From NCBI GenBank assembly GCA_023390695.1, contig JAEWCJ010000391.1, forward strand, positions 1 through 8,175: a DNA stretch of 8,175 bases. The letters run 5' to 3'. Below, one piece after another: positions 1-6,258 of the stretch (positions are counted from its first letter, which is position 1; every line of letters begins with the position of its first letter). The stretch is from Pseudomonadota bacterium. Its GTDB lineage: Bacteria > Pseudomonadota > Alphaproteobacteria > Rhizobiales > Xanthobacteraceae. Made by a program: the position numbers and the translations under genes. The notes under the pieces were generated by a model. That model made no database searches, was not told the origin of the DNA, and saw nothing but the letters and a program-made list of their open reading frames with translations.

Positions 1-3
1 CAT
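1..3 (-). CDS. livG: Start codon of the next transporter gene, probably livG (ATPase); partial
   Basis: Only the ATG lies in the window, at 3..1 on the minus strand. It shares one base with the livM stop codon (TGATG), a typical sign of translational coupling. A strong Shine-Dalgarno sequence, AAGGAGG, lies at 20..14, ten bases before the ATG and inside the livM reading frame. In E. coli and many proteobacteria the gene after livM is livG, the cytoplasmic ATP-binding subunit. The identity is therefore inferred from gene order alone; the coding start itself is seen in the sequence. Confidence 0.6.
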
Positions 4-1385
4 CAGCCGTGGCCCTCCTTCACCAGCGAGCCCGAAATGGCCTTGCGTTCCTTCAGCACAATCGAGGGCTGCCGCTCCGAAATGAGACCGCGGGGGCGCC
101 ACACCATCATGGCCACCATGCCGACGCCGAACAGCAGAAGGCGGTATTCGTTCGGATCGAAGCCCTCTCCGAAGATCACGGCCAGGAAGCCGAGATTGCG
201 CAGGACCTCCGGACCGCCGACCAGGACGACGGCGGCGATCGCAACGCCGATCTGCGAGCCCATGCCCCCGAGCACCACGATCGCGAGGATGATGGCCGAC
301 TCGAGGAAGTTGAAGCTCTCGGGCGAGACGAAACCCTGCCGAACCGCGAAGAACGACCCGGCGATGCCGCCGAACATGGCCCCGAGGGCGAAGGCGGTGA
401 GCTTCGTGTTCGTGGTATTGATGCCAAGCGACCGGCACGCGATCTCGTCTTCGCGCAAGGCTTCCCAGGCGCGGCCGATCGGCAGGCGCCGCAGCCTGAT
501 GGTCACGAAGGCCGTCAGCAATGCGAGGGCGAGGATGACGTAATAGAGGAAGATGGTGCGGTAGAGCGGTGTGAATTCGAAGCCGAATACCGCGGCAAAG
601 CCATCTTCGTTGGCGTTGAACGGAATGCCGAAAAATGTCGGCCGCGGAATGCCGCTGATGCCGGCGTAACCGCTGGTGAAGTCCACCCAGTTGATCAGCA
701 CCAGGCGGATGATCTCGCCGAAGGCGAGGGTAACGATGGCGAGATAGTCGCCGCGCAGGCGCAGCACCGGAAAACCGAGCAGAATGCCCCAAAAGGCGGA
801 GAGAATGCCGGCGAGCGGCAGCAGGACCCAGAACGAGAAGCCGAATGTCTTGGCGAGCAGGGCGTAGGAATAGGCGCCCACCGCATAGAAGGCGACGTAG
901 CCGAGATCGAGCAGTCCGGCGAGCCCGACAACGATGTTCAGGCCCCAGCCGAGCATCACATAGATGAGGATCTGGATGCCGAAATTGTCGATCCATTTCA
1001 CGGCGCCGCCGAAGCCGGTCGCCCAGACCACGATCACGGGGTAGGCGATGGCAACGCCAAGTGCGAAAGGCGTGAACCATCGGGCCAGGGTGGCGCGCAC
1101 CGCCGCGCCCCTGAGGCTGGCTTTGTTTGCGCTCGTGCTGCGATGCGCGACCCAGGGACGCCAGAGCAGCGAAACGAACAGGCTGATCAGCACGACAAGG
1201 CCGACCAGCACCGCCAGCAGCAATGGCCGCGTTTCGAGCACCAGCTCGTTGCGCATGTTCTGGACGGTCTTGAAGCCGATCAGCGGCAGCAGAATGCCGA
1301 AGGCGACAAGGCCGGCGATGGTGGCGTCCTTGACCGCCTTCATGACATGCGCGCCGTGTTTCGGCGTGGATGTCTGCACAGCCAT
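3..1385 (-). CDS. livM: Branched-chain amino acid ABC transporter permease LivM
   Basis: Inner-membrane permease subunit that pairs with LivH and is driven by the LivG/LivF ATPases in a hydrophobic amino acid (HAAT-type) uptake system. The protein is 460 residues, near the 425 of E. coli LivM. Residues 17-75 form an N-terminal extension with two hydrophobic segments (about 22-40 and 55-75), as in long LivM proteins. The permease core begins near residue 105. It includes the conserved stretch [15 protein letters not shown] (148-162) and the cytoplasmic ATPase-coupling loop around [20 protein letters not shown] (304-323). I chose ATG 1385, two bases past the livH stop, with a GAGAAAG-like ribosome site; an upstream TTG at 1400 would extend it by five residues and overlap livH. 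The substrate cannot be read from the sequence: related transporters also carry aromatic acids, urea or short amides. Confidence 0.95.
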   Translation of the reverse strand: MAVQTSTPKHGAHVMKAVKDATIAGLVAFGILLPLIGFKTVQNMRNELVLETRPLLLAVLVGLVVLISLFVSLLWRPWVAHRSTSANKASLRGAAVRATLARWFTPFALGVAIAYPVIVVWATGFGGAVKWIDNFGIQILIYVMLGWGLNIVVGLAGLLDLGYVAFYAVGAYSYALLAKTFGFSFWVLLPLAGILSAFWGILLGFPVLRLRGDYLAIVTLAFGEIIRLVLINWVDFTSGYAGISGIPRPTFFGIPFNANEDGFAAVFGFEFTPLYRTIFLYYVILALALLTAFVTIRLRRLPIGRAWEALREDEIACRSLGINTTNTKLTAFALGAMFGGIAGSFFAVRQGFVSPESFNFLESAIILAIVVLGGMGSQIGVAIAAVVLVGGPEVLRNLGFLAVIFGEGFDPNEYRLLLFGVGMVAMMVWRPRGLISERQPSIVLKERKAISGSLVKEGHG

Positions 1386-1386
1386 A

Positions 1387-2304
1387 TCAGACTTTCTCAA
1401 CTTCCGGCCGCCCCAACAGGCCCTGCGGCAGGAAGATCAGCACGATGGCAAGAATGGAGAAGGCGGCCACGTCCTTGTAGTCGAGCGAGAAATATGCCGA
1501 CCAGAGGGTTTCGATCATGCCGATCAGAAGCCCGCCGATCACCGCGCCGGGAATCGATCCGATGCCGCCCAGCACTGCTGCGGTAAACGCCTTGATGCCG
1601 GGCACGAAACCGTCGGCGAAACTGACGACGCCGTAATACATCAGGTACATGGTGCCGGCGACGGCGGCGAGCGCCGCTCCCATCACGAAGGTGATGGAGA
1701 TGGTGCGGTCGACATTGACGCCGACCAGCGCCGCCATTTTCTGGTCCTGTTCACAGGCGCGCTGCGCGCGACCGAGCGAGGTCTTGGCCACGACATACCA
1801 AAAGGCGGTGAGCAGCACCGCGGTCACCACCCAGATGATGATCTGGCGATAGGAGAGGGTGACCTGGTAGCCGTCGCGCTCCATGACCACGATGACGTTC
1901 TGGAAGAAGGGCGGAATCGACTTGTTGCGCGGACCCTGCGCGACCTGCACGAAATTCATCAGGAAGATCGACATGCCGATCGCCGAGATCAGCGGCGCCA
2001 GGCGGAACGAACCGCGCAGCGGCCGGTAGGCGACGCGCTCGATCGCCCAGCTGACCAGCGAGGTGATGAGCATGCCGACCACCAGAACGATGAACAGCGA
2101 CAGAAAGACCGAACTGATGCCGAGCCAGGTTGCCAGAACAAGAACGGTGATCAGCGCGACAAAGGCCGACACCATGAAGACGTCGCCATGCGAGAAATTC
2201 ACCATTCCGATGATGCCGAAAACCATCGTGTAGCCGATGGCGATCAGGCCATAGATCGATCCCAGCGTGATGCCGTTGATGATCTGCTGGACAAAGACTT
2301 CCAT
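1387..2304 (-). CDS. livH: Branched-chain amino acid ABC transporter permease LivH
   Basis: Inner-membrane permease, the partner of LivM. At 305 residues it matches the family size (E. coli LivH 308). It opens with the hallmark LivH N-terminus: [20 protein letters not shown] (6-25), then [16 protein letters not shown] (29-44). Hydrophobic segments alternate along the chain. The ATPase-contacting loop is at about 179-200, around [19 protein letters not shown]. It ends with the conserved [10 protein letters not shown] (291-300). I chose ATG 2304 because homologues begin just before QQIINGI; upstream in-frame codons to 2388 encode only Arg/Pro-rich sequence without family character. A purine-rich GGGAAGG lies 12 bases before the ATG, a somewhat long spacing. 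The livH TGA and livM ATG are separated by one base, so the two are surely co-transcribed. No substrate-binding protein gene (livJ/livK) is seen. Confidence 0.95.
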   Translation of the reverse strand: MEVFVQQIINGITLGSIYGLIAIGYTMVFGIIGMVNFSHGDVFMVSAFVALITVLVLATWLGISSVFLSLFIVLVVGMLITSLVSWAIERVAYRPLRGSFRLAPLISAIGMSIFLMNFVQVAQGPRNKSIPPFFQNVIVVMERDGYQVTLSYRQIIIWVVTAVLLTAFWYVVAKTSLGRAQRACEQDQKMAALVGVNVDRTISITFVMGAALAAVAGTMYLMYYGVVSFADGFVPGIKAFTAAVLGGIGSIPGAVIGGLLIGMIETLWSAYFSLDYKDVAAFSILAIVLIFLPQGLLGRPEVEKV

Positions 2305-2388
2305 ATATCCGACGCGCCTTCCCGCTCCCCTAAAACGCATTGCGCCCGGCCATGCCGCGGGAACATTGCGGACTCGCGGCACGAGCAT

Positions 2389-2417
2389 TTTCTACCAGCG
2401 CCGCGTCAGTGCAGCAA
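2389..2417 (-). promoter_or_regulatory. Candidate sigma-70 promoter for livHM
   Basis: On the minus strand, TTGCTG (2417..2412) and TAGAAA (2394..2389) are separated by exactly 17 bases. Each matches three to four positions of the -35 and -10 consensus. Transcription would begin near 2382, giving a leader of about 78 bases before the livH ATG. It is the best spaced pair I found upstream of livH, but matches of this quality occur by chance. Confidence 0.3.
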
Positions 2418-2531
2418 TGCATTCGCGCGCACCCCACGGGATCCGCGACGTCGCAGGGATTGGCGCGTTGGGTCATTCGTCAGGGGTTGTCAAGGCCACA
2501 GCACGGCGGCCGGGCAAAATTCCTCTCCTGC

Positions 2532-2557
2532 GGAACGCCGAAGCTGGCGCCAGCGTT
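2532..2557 (+). promoter_or_regulatory. EcfG-type (general stress response) promoter
   Basis: GGAAC at 2532-2536 and CGTT at 2554-2557 are separated by 17 bases. This matches the GGAAC-N16/17-CGTT consensus used by the extracytoplasmic sigma factor EcfG (SigT), which directs the PhyR/NepR general stress response in Alphaproteobacteria. Transcription would start near 2563-2566, about 25 bases before the ATG at 2590, so the position suits the small gene downstream. The match and spacing are seen in the sequence; its use by EcfG is inferred. Confidence 0.6.
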
Positions 2558-2589
2558 GTGTCGGCGGGGCTAATTCCCAGGAGAGCCTA

Positions 2590-2727
2590 ATGGGTAATCA
2601 GCAGCAGCAAGGTAATCCGAACCAGAAGCCCGGCCAGCAAACGCAACAGCCGGGTCAAGGCGGCCAGCAGGGCGGGCAGAAGCCCGGCCAGCAGCAGGGC
2701 GGGCAGCATGGCGGGCAAGGCCGCTGA
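2590..2727 (+). CDS. Small Gln/Gly-rich, probably disordered protein, 45 residues
   Basis: A short gene with an excellent ribosome site: AGGAG at 2579-2583, six bases before ATG 2590. It ends at TGA 2725-2727. Of 45 residues, 18 are Gln and 14 are Gly. The rest are Asn, Pro, Lys, His, Thr and Arg. There is no Asp or Glu, no Cys and no hydrophobic residue except Met1, so no folded core or membrane segment is possible and the chain should be disordered and mildly basic. The motif QKPGQQ occurs twice (12-17 and 30-35), followed by GGQ-type repeats. The function is unknown; I recognise the composition only as resembling uncharacterised small proteins of Bradyrhizobium-like bacteria. A consensus EcfG promoter upstream and a strong terminator downstream make it a complete single-gene transcription unit and suggest a stress role. 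The same frame is open far upstream across livH and livM, but that part is an antisense shadow. Confidence 0.75.
   Translation: MGNQQQQGNPNQKPGQQTQQPGQGGQQGGQKPGQQQGGQHGGQGR
2623..2693 (+). repeat. 17-base direct repeat within the Gln/Gly-rich gene
   Basis: CAGAAGCCCGGCCAGCA occurs exactly at 2623-2639 and again at 2677-2693, both in frame and encoding QKPGQQ. Shorter GGCGGGCA and GGCCAGCAG units lie around them. The gene appears to have grown by internal duplication, and such repeats would allow length variation by slippage. Confidence 0.8.
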
Positions 2728-2757
2728 CATGATCTGACTTGTTGCCATGAGAAGATG

Positions 2758-2785
2758 CGGGAGCCCCGCCGGAGCGGGGCTCCCG
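2758..2785 (+). terminator. Rho-independent terminator of the small Gln/Gly-rich gene
   Basis: A perfect 12-bp stem (2758-2769 with 2774-2785; left arm CGGGAGCCCCGC) closes a CGGA tetraloop and is followed by TTT. It lies 30 bases after the stop codon of the small gene and before the AraC-family gene, so it should separate their transcription. The T-run is short, so termination efficiency is uncertain, but the stem is very stable. Confidence 0.8.
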
Positions 2786-2801
2786 TTTGATATGGAAAGC
2801 G

Positions 2802-2830
2802 TTGGCGGCTTGCACCGCGGCAATTATGCT
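2802..2830 (+). promoter_or_regulatory. Candidate promoter of the AraC-family gene
   Basis: TTGGCG (2802-2807) and TATGCT (2825-2830) are spaced by 17 bases. The predicted start of transcription falls at about 2837-2838, at the chosen ATG itself, so the message could be leaderless; this would agree with the lack of a clear Shine-Dalgarno there. Both hexamers are only partial matches. Confidence 0.3.
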
Positions 2831-2837
2831 CAGGCGC

Positions 2838-3722
2838 ATGACCGCTCTCCCGCTTTTTCATCTCTACGGCGATCCGCCGGACGATCAGGCGTTCAATTTC
2901 ATCCATGTCGAGACGATCGTGTCGCGGTCGTCGCTGCATGACTGGCTGATACGGGCGCATCGGCACCGCAATCTTTTCCAGTTCCTGCTGATCGAGAGCG
3001 GTGGCGGCGATATGATTTTCGAGACCTCGAAAGTGCCTTTCGCTGCGCCGGTGGCTTTTTTCGTTCCGCCCAATGTGGCGCACGGTTACTGTTTCCACCC
3101 GGATGTAACGAACGGCTGGATCGTCAGTTTTACCGAGGACGTCGCCGTTGCCATGGGCGAGCGGGAGGCGGTGGCGCAATTGCGCGCGATCGCGACGGAA
3201 CCTCGTATTCCGCTTGCCAGCGAGGATGACGTTCGGCGGCTGTCCCACCTCTGCAGCAGCCTCCACCGGGAGGGATTGCTGGCTCGCACCGGGTACCGGC
3301 TGGCCATGCGTGCGCTGCTTGCGCTGCTCGCGGTCGAAATCGGACGCAGTGCCGAAAACCGCACCCGCGACGACAGCATCACGCTGTCGCTGGCCGATGC
3401 GACGCTTGAGGTGTTTCAACGCCTGGTGGAAGACAATTTCCGTCAGCAGCGTCAGATCGGCTTTTACGCCGATGCGCTCTCCATGACGGCTGACCGCCTG
3501 AACGATCATGTGAAGCGTGCGACCGGGGTGTCTGCCGGCCATCTCATCCGGCAGCGGATTCTCACTGAAGCCAAGCGCGAGCTGGTTTTCACGGTGCGGG
3601 CGATTCACGATATCGCCTACGATCTGGGATTTACCGATCCGTCGCATTTCGCGCGCTTTTTCCGCAAGCAGACCGGCGTGACCCCGCAGGATTTCAGGGC
3701 CGGAGCCGGTCAGCCGTCGTAA
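2838..3722 (+). CDS. AraC-family transcriptional regulator, PobR-like
   Basis: A DNA-binding activator of 294 residues. The N-terminal half has cupin-like sensor features: HRHRNLFQFLLIESGGG (41-57) and FFVPPNVAHGY (74-84), the usual effector pocket. The C-terminal AraC domain carries two helix-turn-helix units, at about 207-229 (IGFYADALSMTADRLNDHVK) and 253-287. The second contains the family signature IAYDLGFTDPSHFARFFRKQ (259-278) followed by TGVTPQDFR. The opening PLFHLYGD and the general layout resemble AraC regulators such as PobR/PobC, which activate pobA for 4-hydroxybenzoate in other proteobacteria; that assignment is a family inference and no pobA is in the window. I chose ATG 2838 because homologue-like sequence begins there; ATG 2826 and TTG 2787 are in-frame alternatives and none has a strong ribosome site. 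It converges on the monooxygenase gene with only 15 bases between stop codons. Confidence 0.9.
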   Translation: MTALPLFHLYGDPPDDQAFNFIHVETIVSRSSLHDWLIRAHRHRNLFQFLLIESGGGDMIFETSKVPFAAPVAFFVPPNVAHGYCFHPDVTNGWIVSFTEDVAVAMGEREAVAQLRAIATEPRIPLASEDDVRRLSHLCSSLHREGLLARTGYRLAMRALLALLAVEIGRSAENRTRDDSITLSLADATLEVFQRLVEDNFRQQRQIGFYADALSMTADRLNDHVKRATGVSAGHLIRQRILTEAKRELVFTVRAIHDIAYDLGFTDPSHFARFFRKQTGVTPQDFRAGAGQPS

Positions 3723-3737
3723 GCGCGGCAGAGGCGG

Positions 3738-4883
3738 CTACGCTGTTGCGGAATCCTGCGCCGACGCCGGCCGTGCTTCCGAGGCGGATTTGCCGATCGC
3801 CGCATTCACGCGTGGCATGACCTCTTCCGCCATCAACTGCATGGAGCGCTTGGCCAGCGCAGGATCCACCCAATCCATCCCGGCATAGACGATCTCGCCG
3901 AAATCGCCGATCTGTTCGCGCAATGCGAGAATACGATCCACCACCTTGTTGACCGAGCCGTGGATCACGAGCTGATCCATCACGAAGTCATGGGTGATTT
4001 CGTCGTCGGGCTGATCCTTGTGCTCCTTGAAGACGAACAGGCGTTTGCTGCGGATGAGCTTCGCGTGCATCTGCTGGAAATAGAAGCGATAGGGGCTGGC
4101 CTCGTCCTCGCGCGCATAGCGCGCCGCGATCCTGTCGTCGTCCGCAACGAAGATGTTGCGCGCGACGCGCCAGTCCGCAGTATTCGCCCTGGCGCCGACC
4201 TCGGCCTTGCCCTTGCTGTAATTCTCCCAATGCGACTTGAGGTGCATGGCCAGCAGGAAGTTCGCGGAAATAGGGTGGAAGTCGCGTTTTCCCATCTGAA
4301 TAACACCGGGAGAAAACGGAGAAAGAACTGTTCCGACGATTTCCGGCCGCGGCTGCTGATAGGGTTTGCCCATATAACCGACGCCGAGATGCAGGGCGCT
4401 GGTCTTGGCCGTGGAAACCTTGAAGCGATTGTCGGGAAAATCAATGTCGTAGGGTGGATCGCGCTCCCAGATCGCCAGGATGACGTCGATCGCTTCGGCG
4501 AAAATCTTGTTGCGGTCTTCGTCGAGCATGCCGAGAGCTTCGGCATCGGAAGTGAGGGCGCCGGGGCTGATGCCGAAGATGAAGCGTCCTTCGGCAAGGT
4601 GATCGAACATCGCCGCTTGCACGGCGGTGAGCACCGGATGCTTCTGCGACAGATTGGAGGTGCCGGTGGCGAGCTTGATCTGTTTCGTGTCCGGGATCAG
4701 CGTCGCATGGAACAGCATGCTGTTGGTGATCGGCTCGCAGCGGTCGGTCAGATGCTCGCCGACGAATGCATCGTAAAAGCCGAGCTGGTCGGCCAGTATG
4801 ATTGCCTCCCGGTCTTCCTTGAGCGTCTCGGTCCAGTTGCGATGCAGCGGGTGCACCGGCATCGTGAAATAGCCCAGACGCAT
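3738..4883 (-). CDS. LLM-class flavin-dependent monooxygenase (luciferase-like, LimB-type)
   Basis: A protein of 381 residues of the bacterial luciferase-like superfamily: TIM-barrel enzymes that use reduced FMN and oxygen to oxidise an organic substrate in the cytoplasm. Family marks are the N-terminal strand MRLGYFTMP, the helix and strand ADQLGFYDAFVGEHL (31-45), LATGTSNLSQKHPV (71-84), GRFIFGISPGALTSDAEALGM (99-119) and the C-terminal GSVNKVVDRILALREQ (309-324). It most resembles limonene 1,2-monooxygenase-type members, but members of this family act on very different substrates and none can be deduced. The start is secure: GGAGG at 4895..4891 lies seven bases before ATG 4883. The last 17 residues or so are Ala/Ser-rich and dispensable in appearance. 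It follows pcaC on the same strand after 146 bases with a hairpin in between, so it may be a separate unit. A role in aromatic breakdown is only suggested by its neighbours. Confidence 0.9.
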   Translation of the reverse strand: MRLGYFTMPVHPLHRNWTETLKEDREAIILADQLGFYDAFVGEHLTDRCEPITNSMLFHATLIPDTKQIKLATGTSNLSQKHPVLTAVQAAMFDHLAEGRFIFGISPGALTSDAEALGMLDEDRNKIFAEAIDVILAIWERDPPYDIDFPDNRFKVSTAKTSALHLGVGYMGKPYQQPRPEIVGTVLSPFSPGVIQMGKRDFHPISANFLLAMHLKSHWENYSKGKAEVGARANTADWRVARNIFVADDDRIAARYAREDEASPYRFYFQQMHAKLIRSKRLFVFKEHKDQPDDEITHDFVMDQLVIHGSVNKVVDRILALREQIGDFGEIVYAGMDWVDPALAKRSMQLMAEEVMPRVNAAIGKSASEARPASAQDSATA

Positions 4884-4918
4884 GACGTGACCTCCATTCT
4901 TCATTTTTCTTAAAATAG

Positions 4919-4947
4919 GGGCGCCCGATCGGTCGGACCGGGCGCCC
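4919..4947 (-). terminator. Hairpin between pcaC and the monooxygenase gene; probable terminator
   Basis: A 9-bp perfect GC-rich stem (4939-4947 with 4919-4927; arm GGGCGCCCG) encloses an 11-base loop. On the minus strand it is followed by CTATTTTAAG, a modest T-rich tail, so it can end the pcaBDC transcript. It could equally form a 5' leader hairpin of the monooxygenase message if the promoter candidate just upstream (-10 TAAACT at 4960..4955) is used. Confidence 0.5.
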
Positions 4948-4954
4948 AATGCTT

Positions 4955-4985
4955 AGTTTAGCAGACCGGGGCAGGTTGTTCGCAA
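4955..4985 (-). promoter_or_regulatory. Candidate promoter of the monooxygenase gene
   Basis: On the minus strand TTGCGA (4985..4980) precedes TGCTAAACT (4963..4955), an extended -10 element. The spacing of 19 bases is longer than ideal. Transcription would begin around 4948, at the base of the hairpin at 4919-4947, with a leader of about 65 bases. It is weakly supported and relevant mainly because the hairpin would otherwise leave the monooxygenase gene without its own start. Confidence 0.25.
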
Positions 4986-5029
4986 GTGCTTTGCATGCTC
5001 AGCGCATGATCTCTCGCGATCAATCCGCG

Positions 5030-5419
5030 CTATCTGGCTTTGCCAAGCTCCGCAATGATCTCGCCAGCTTCCTTGAAGGCATGATTGGCGGCCGGCACGC
5101 CGCAATAGATGGCCTGCTGGATGATGATCTCCTTGATGTCGTCGGCGGTGAACCCGCCTTCGACCAGCGCCGCGCGCACATGCATGCGGAATTCCGCCCA
5201 TTTGTCGAGCGCCAGCATGGTTCCGATCACCAGCACCCGTCGGGTGCGTTCGTCGTAATGCGGGCGGGTCCAGACTTCGCCCCAGGCGTAACGCGTAATG
5301 AAGTCCTGGAATTCCTCGTTAAACGGCGTCTTGCCGGCATTGGCGCGATCCACCCAGTCATTGCCCAGGACCTTGCGGCGCCGCGCCATGCCTTTGTCGT
5401 AGCGTTCTGTCTCGTCCAT
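5030..5419 (-). CDS. pcaC: 4-carboxymuconolactone decarboxylase PcaC
   Basis: Removes the carboxyl group of 4-carboxymuconolactone to give beta-ketoadipate enol-lactone, the third step after ring cleavage of protocatechuate. The protein has 129 residues, the usual size for stand-alone PcaC. Conserved features are YDKGMARRRKVLG (7-19) with WVDRA (22-26), the block WGEVWTRPHYDERTRRVL (46-63), EFRMHVRAAL (76-85) with the E and H of the family's active region, and IYCGVPAANHAF (104-115). The ATG at 5419 has a GAGGTG ribosome site about six bases upstream and matches the family's normal N-terminus; upstream in-frame codons overlap pcaD and are not coding. It lies 17 bases after the pcaD stop, so both are surely on one message. 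It is not fused to PcaD, unlike the PcaL fusions of some Actinobacteria. Confidence 0.95.
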   Translation of the reverse strand: MDETERYDKGMARRRKVLGNDWVDRANAGKTPFNEEFQDFITRYAWGEVWTRPHYDERTRRVLVIGTMLALDKWAEFRMHVRAALVEGGFTADDIKEIIIQQAIYCGVPAANHAFKEAGEIIAELGKAR

Positions 5420-5436
5420 GACGCACCTCGCGCGGT

Positions 5437-6222
5437 TTATTTTGATGCCAGGAAGTCGAGCACTGTTTTGGTATAGACTTCCGGCTGCTCGACATTCGCA
5501 ATATGCGCGGCTTCGATCACGAAAATTTCCGCGCCGGGAATGTTCGACTTGATGTATTCGCCGGCCTCGACCGTTGTGGCGGGATCGTATTTGCCTGCGA
5601 TGACCAGCGTCGGCGCCTTGATCTTCGGCAGCAGGTCGCGGTGATCCATCGCGGCAATGGCTTCGACGCACCCGATATAGCCTTCAATGGGTGTTGCGAC
5701 GAAATTGTCGCTCATCCATTTCATCGTATCCGGCGAGCGGTCACGAAATTCCTTGGTGAACCAGCGTTCCATGTTGCCGGGTACGATCGCAGCCAGGCCC
5801 TTTTCGCGGATGAGCTTGATGCGGTCCATCCACGGCGTCTTGTCGGAATAGTAGCAGGTGGTGTTGGAGAGGATCAGCTTCTGGATGCGGTCGGGAGCAT
5901 TGGCGCCAAGCCATTGCCCGACCATGCCGCCCATGGAGAGACCGCACCAGTTGATAGACTTGATGCCGAGCCCGTCGATGATCGAAATGACGTCGCGGCC
6001 CAGACGCTCCATGCTGTACGGGCCTTTCGGCGCTCCGGACTTGCCGTGACCGCGGCGGTCGTAACGCACCAGGCGGAACTTCTCGGCCAGGGCCTTCGCC
6101 TGCGGATCCCACATATGCAGATTGGTGCCGAGCGAGTTTGACAGCATCAGCGCCGGCGCATTGTCCGGACCCTCGACCTGGACATTGAGTGGGCAGCCAT
6201 CGTCGGCGTTGATAACGGGCAT
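5437..6222 (-). CDS. pcaD: 3-oxoadipate enol-lactonase PcaD
   Basis: An alpha/beta hydrolase of 261 residues that opens beta-ketoadipate enol-lactone to beta-ketoadipate, where the protocatechuate and catechol branches meet. The catalytic triad is visible: nucleophile Ser96 in the elbow GLSMGG (94-99), Asp213 in AGKYDPATT (209-217) and His240 in EAAHIANVEQP (237-247). The oxyanion-side motif is SNSLGTNLHMWDPQ (28-41), and RYDRRGHGKS (53-62) is the conserved strand-loop. The spacing and motifs agree closely with PcaD rather than with a general esterase. ATG 6222 is supported by GGAGG six bases upstream. It follows pcaB by 36 bases and precedes pcaC by 17, an order that places consecutive pathway steps together, although PcaD acts after PcaC. 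Confidence 0.95.
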   Translation of the reverse strand: MPVINADDGCPLNVQVEGPDNAPALMLSNSLGTNLHMWDPQAKALAEKFRLVRYDRRGHGKSGAPKGPYSMERLGRDVISIIDGLGIKSINWCGLSMGGMVGQWLGANAPDRIQKLILSNTTCYYSDKTPWMDRIKLIREKGLAAIVPGNMERWFTKEFRDRSPDTMKWMSDNFVATPIEGYIGCVEAIAAMDHRDLLPKIKAPTLVIAGKYDPATTVEAGEYIKSNIPGAEIFVIEAAHIANVEQPEVYTKTVLDFLASK

Positions 6223-6258
6223 GAAGTCCTCCAGACTTGGTTGTTAACGGTGCTGCCG

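Noticed and set aside
9..1586. A 525-codon plus-strand frame opposite livM and the end of livH
   Set aside because: It is an antisense shadow in GC-rich DNA: the product is rich in His, Asp, Glu, Arg and Gln without any family motif, while the minus strand encodes an unmistakable LivM.
2305..2388. Upstream in-frame extension of livH to 2388
   Set aside because: The added 28 residues are Arg/Pro/Gly-rich and unlike any LivH N-terminus; the protein begins normally at ATG 2304.
2488..2493. A perfect TTGACA on the minus strand upstream of livH
   Set aside because: No acceptable -10 element lies 16-18 bases downstream; the sequence there is CAACGC. The 2417..2389 pair is better spaced.
1048..2589. 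Long plus-strand extension in frame with the small Gln/Gly-rich gene, giving a 559-codon frame
   Set aside because: The upstream part lies opposite livH and livM and has no family character. The AGGAG site and the EcfG-like promoter immediately before ATG 2590 mark the true start.
2655..3647. A 330-codon minus-strand frame opposite the AraC-family gene
   Set aside because: It is the complement of a clearly coding regulator, has Arg/His-rich low-complexity content and no recognisable domain.
3960..4913. A 317-codon plus-strand frame opposite the monooxygenase gene
   Set aside because: The minus strand carries all luciferase-family motifs and a strong ribosome site; this frame shows no motif.
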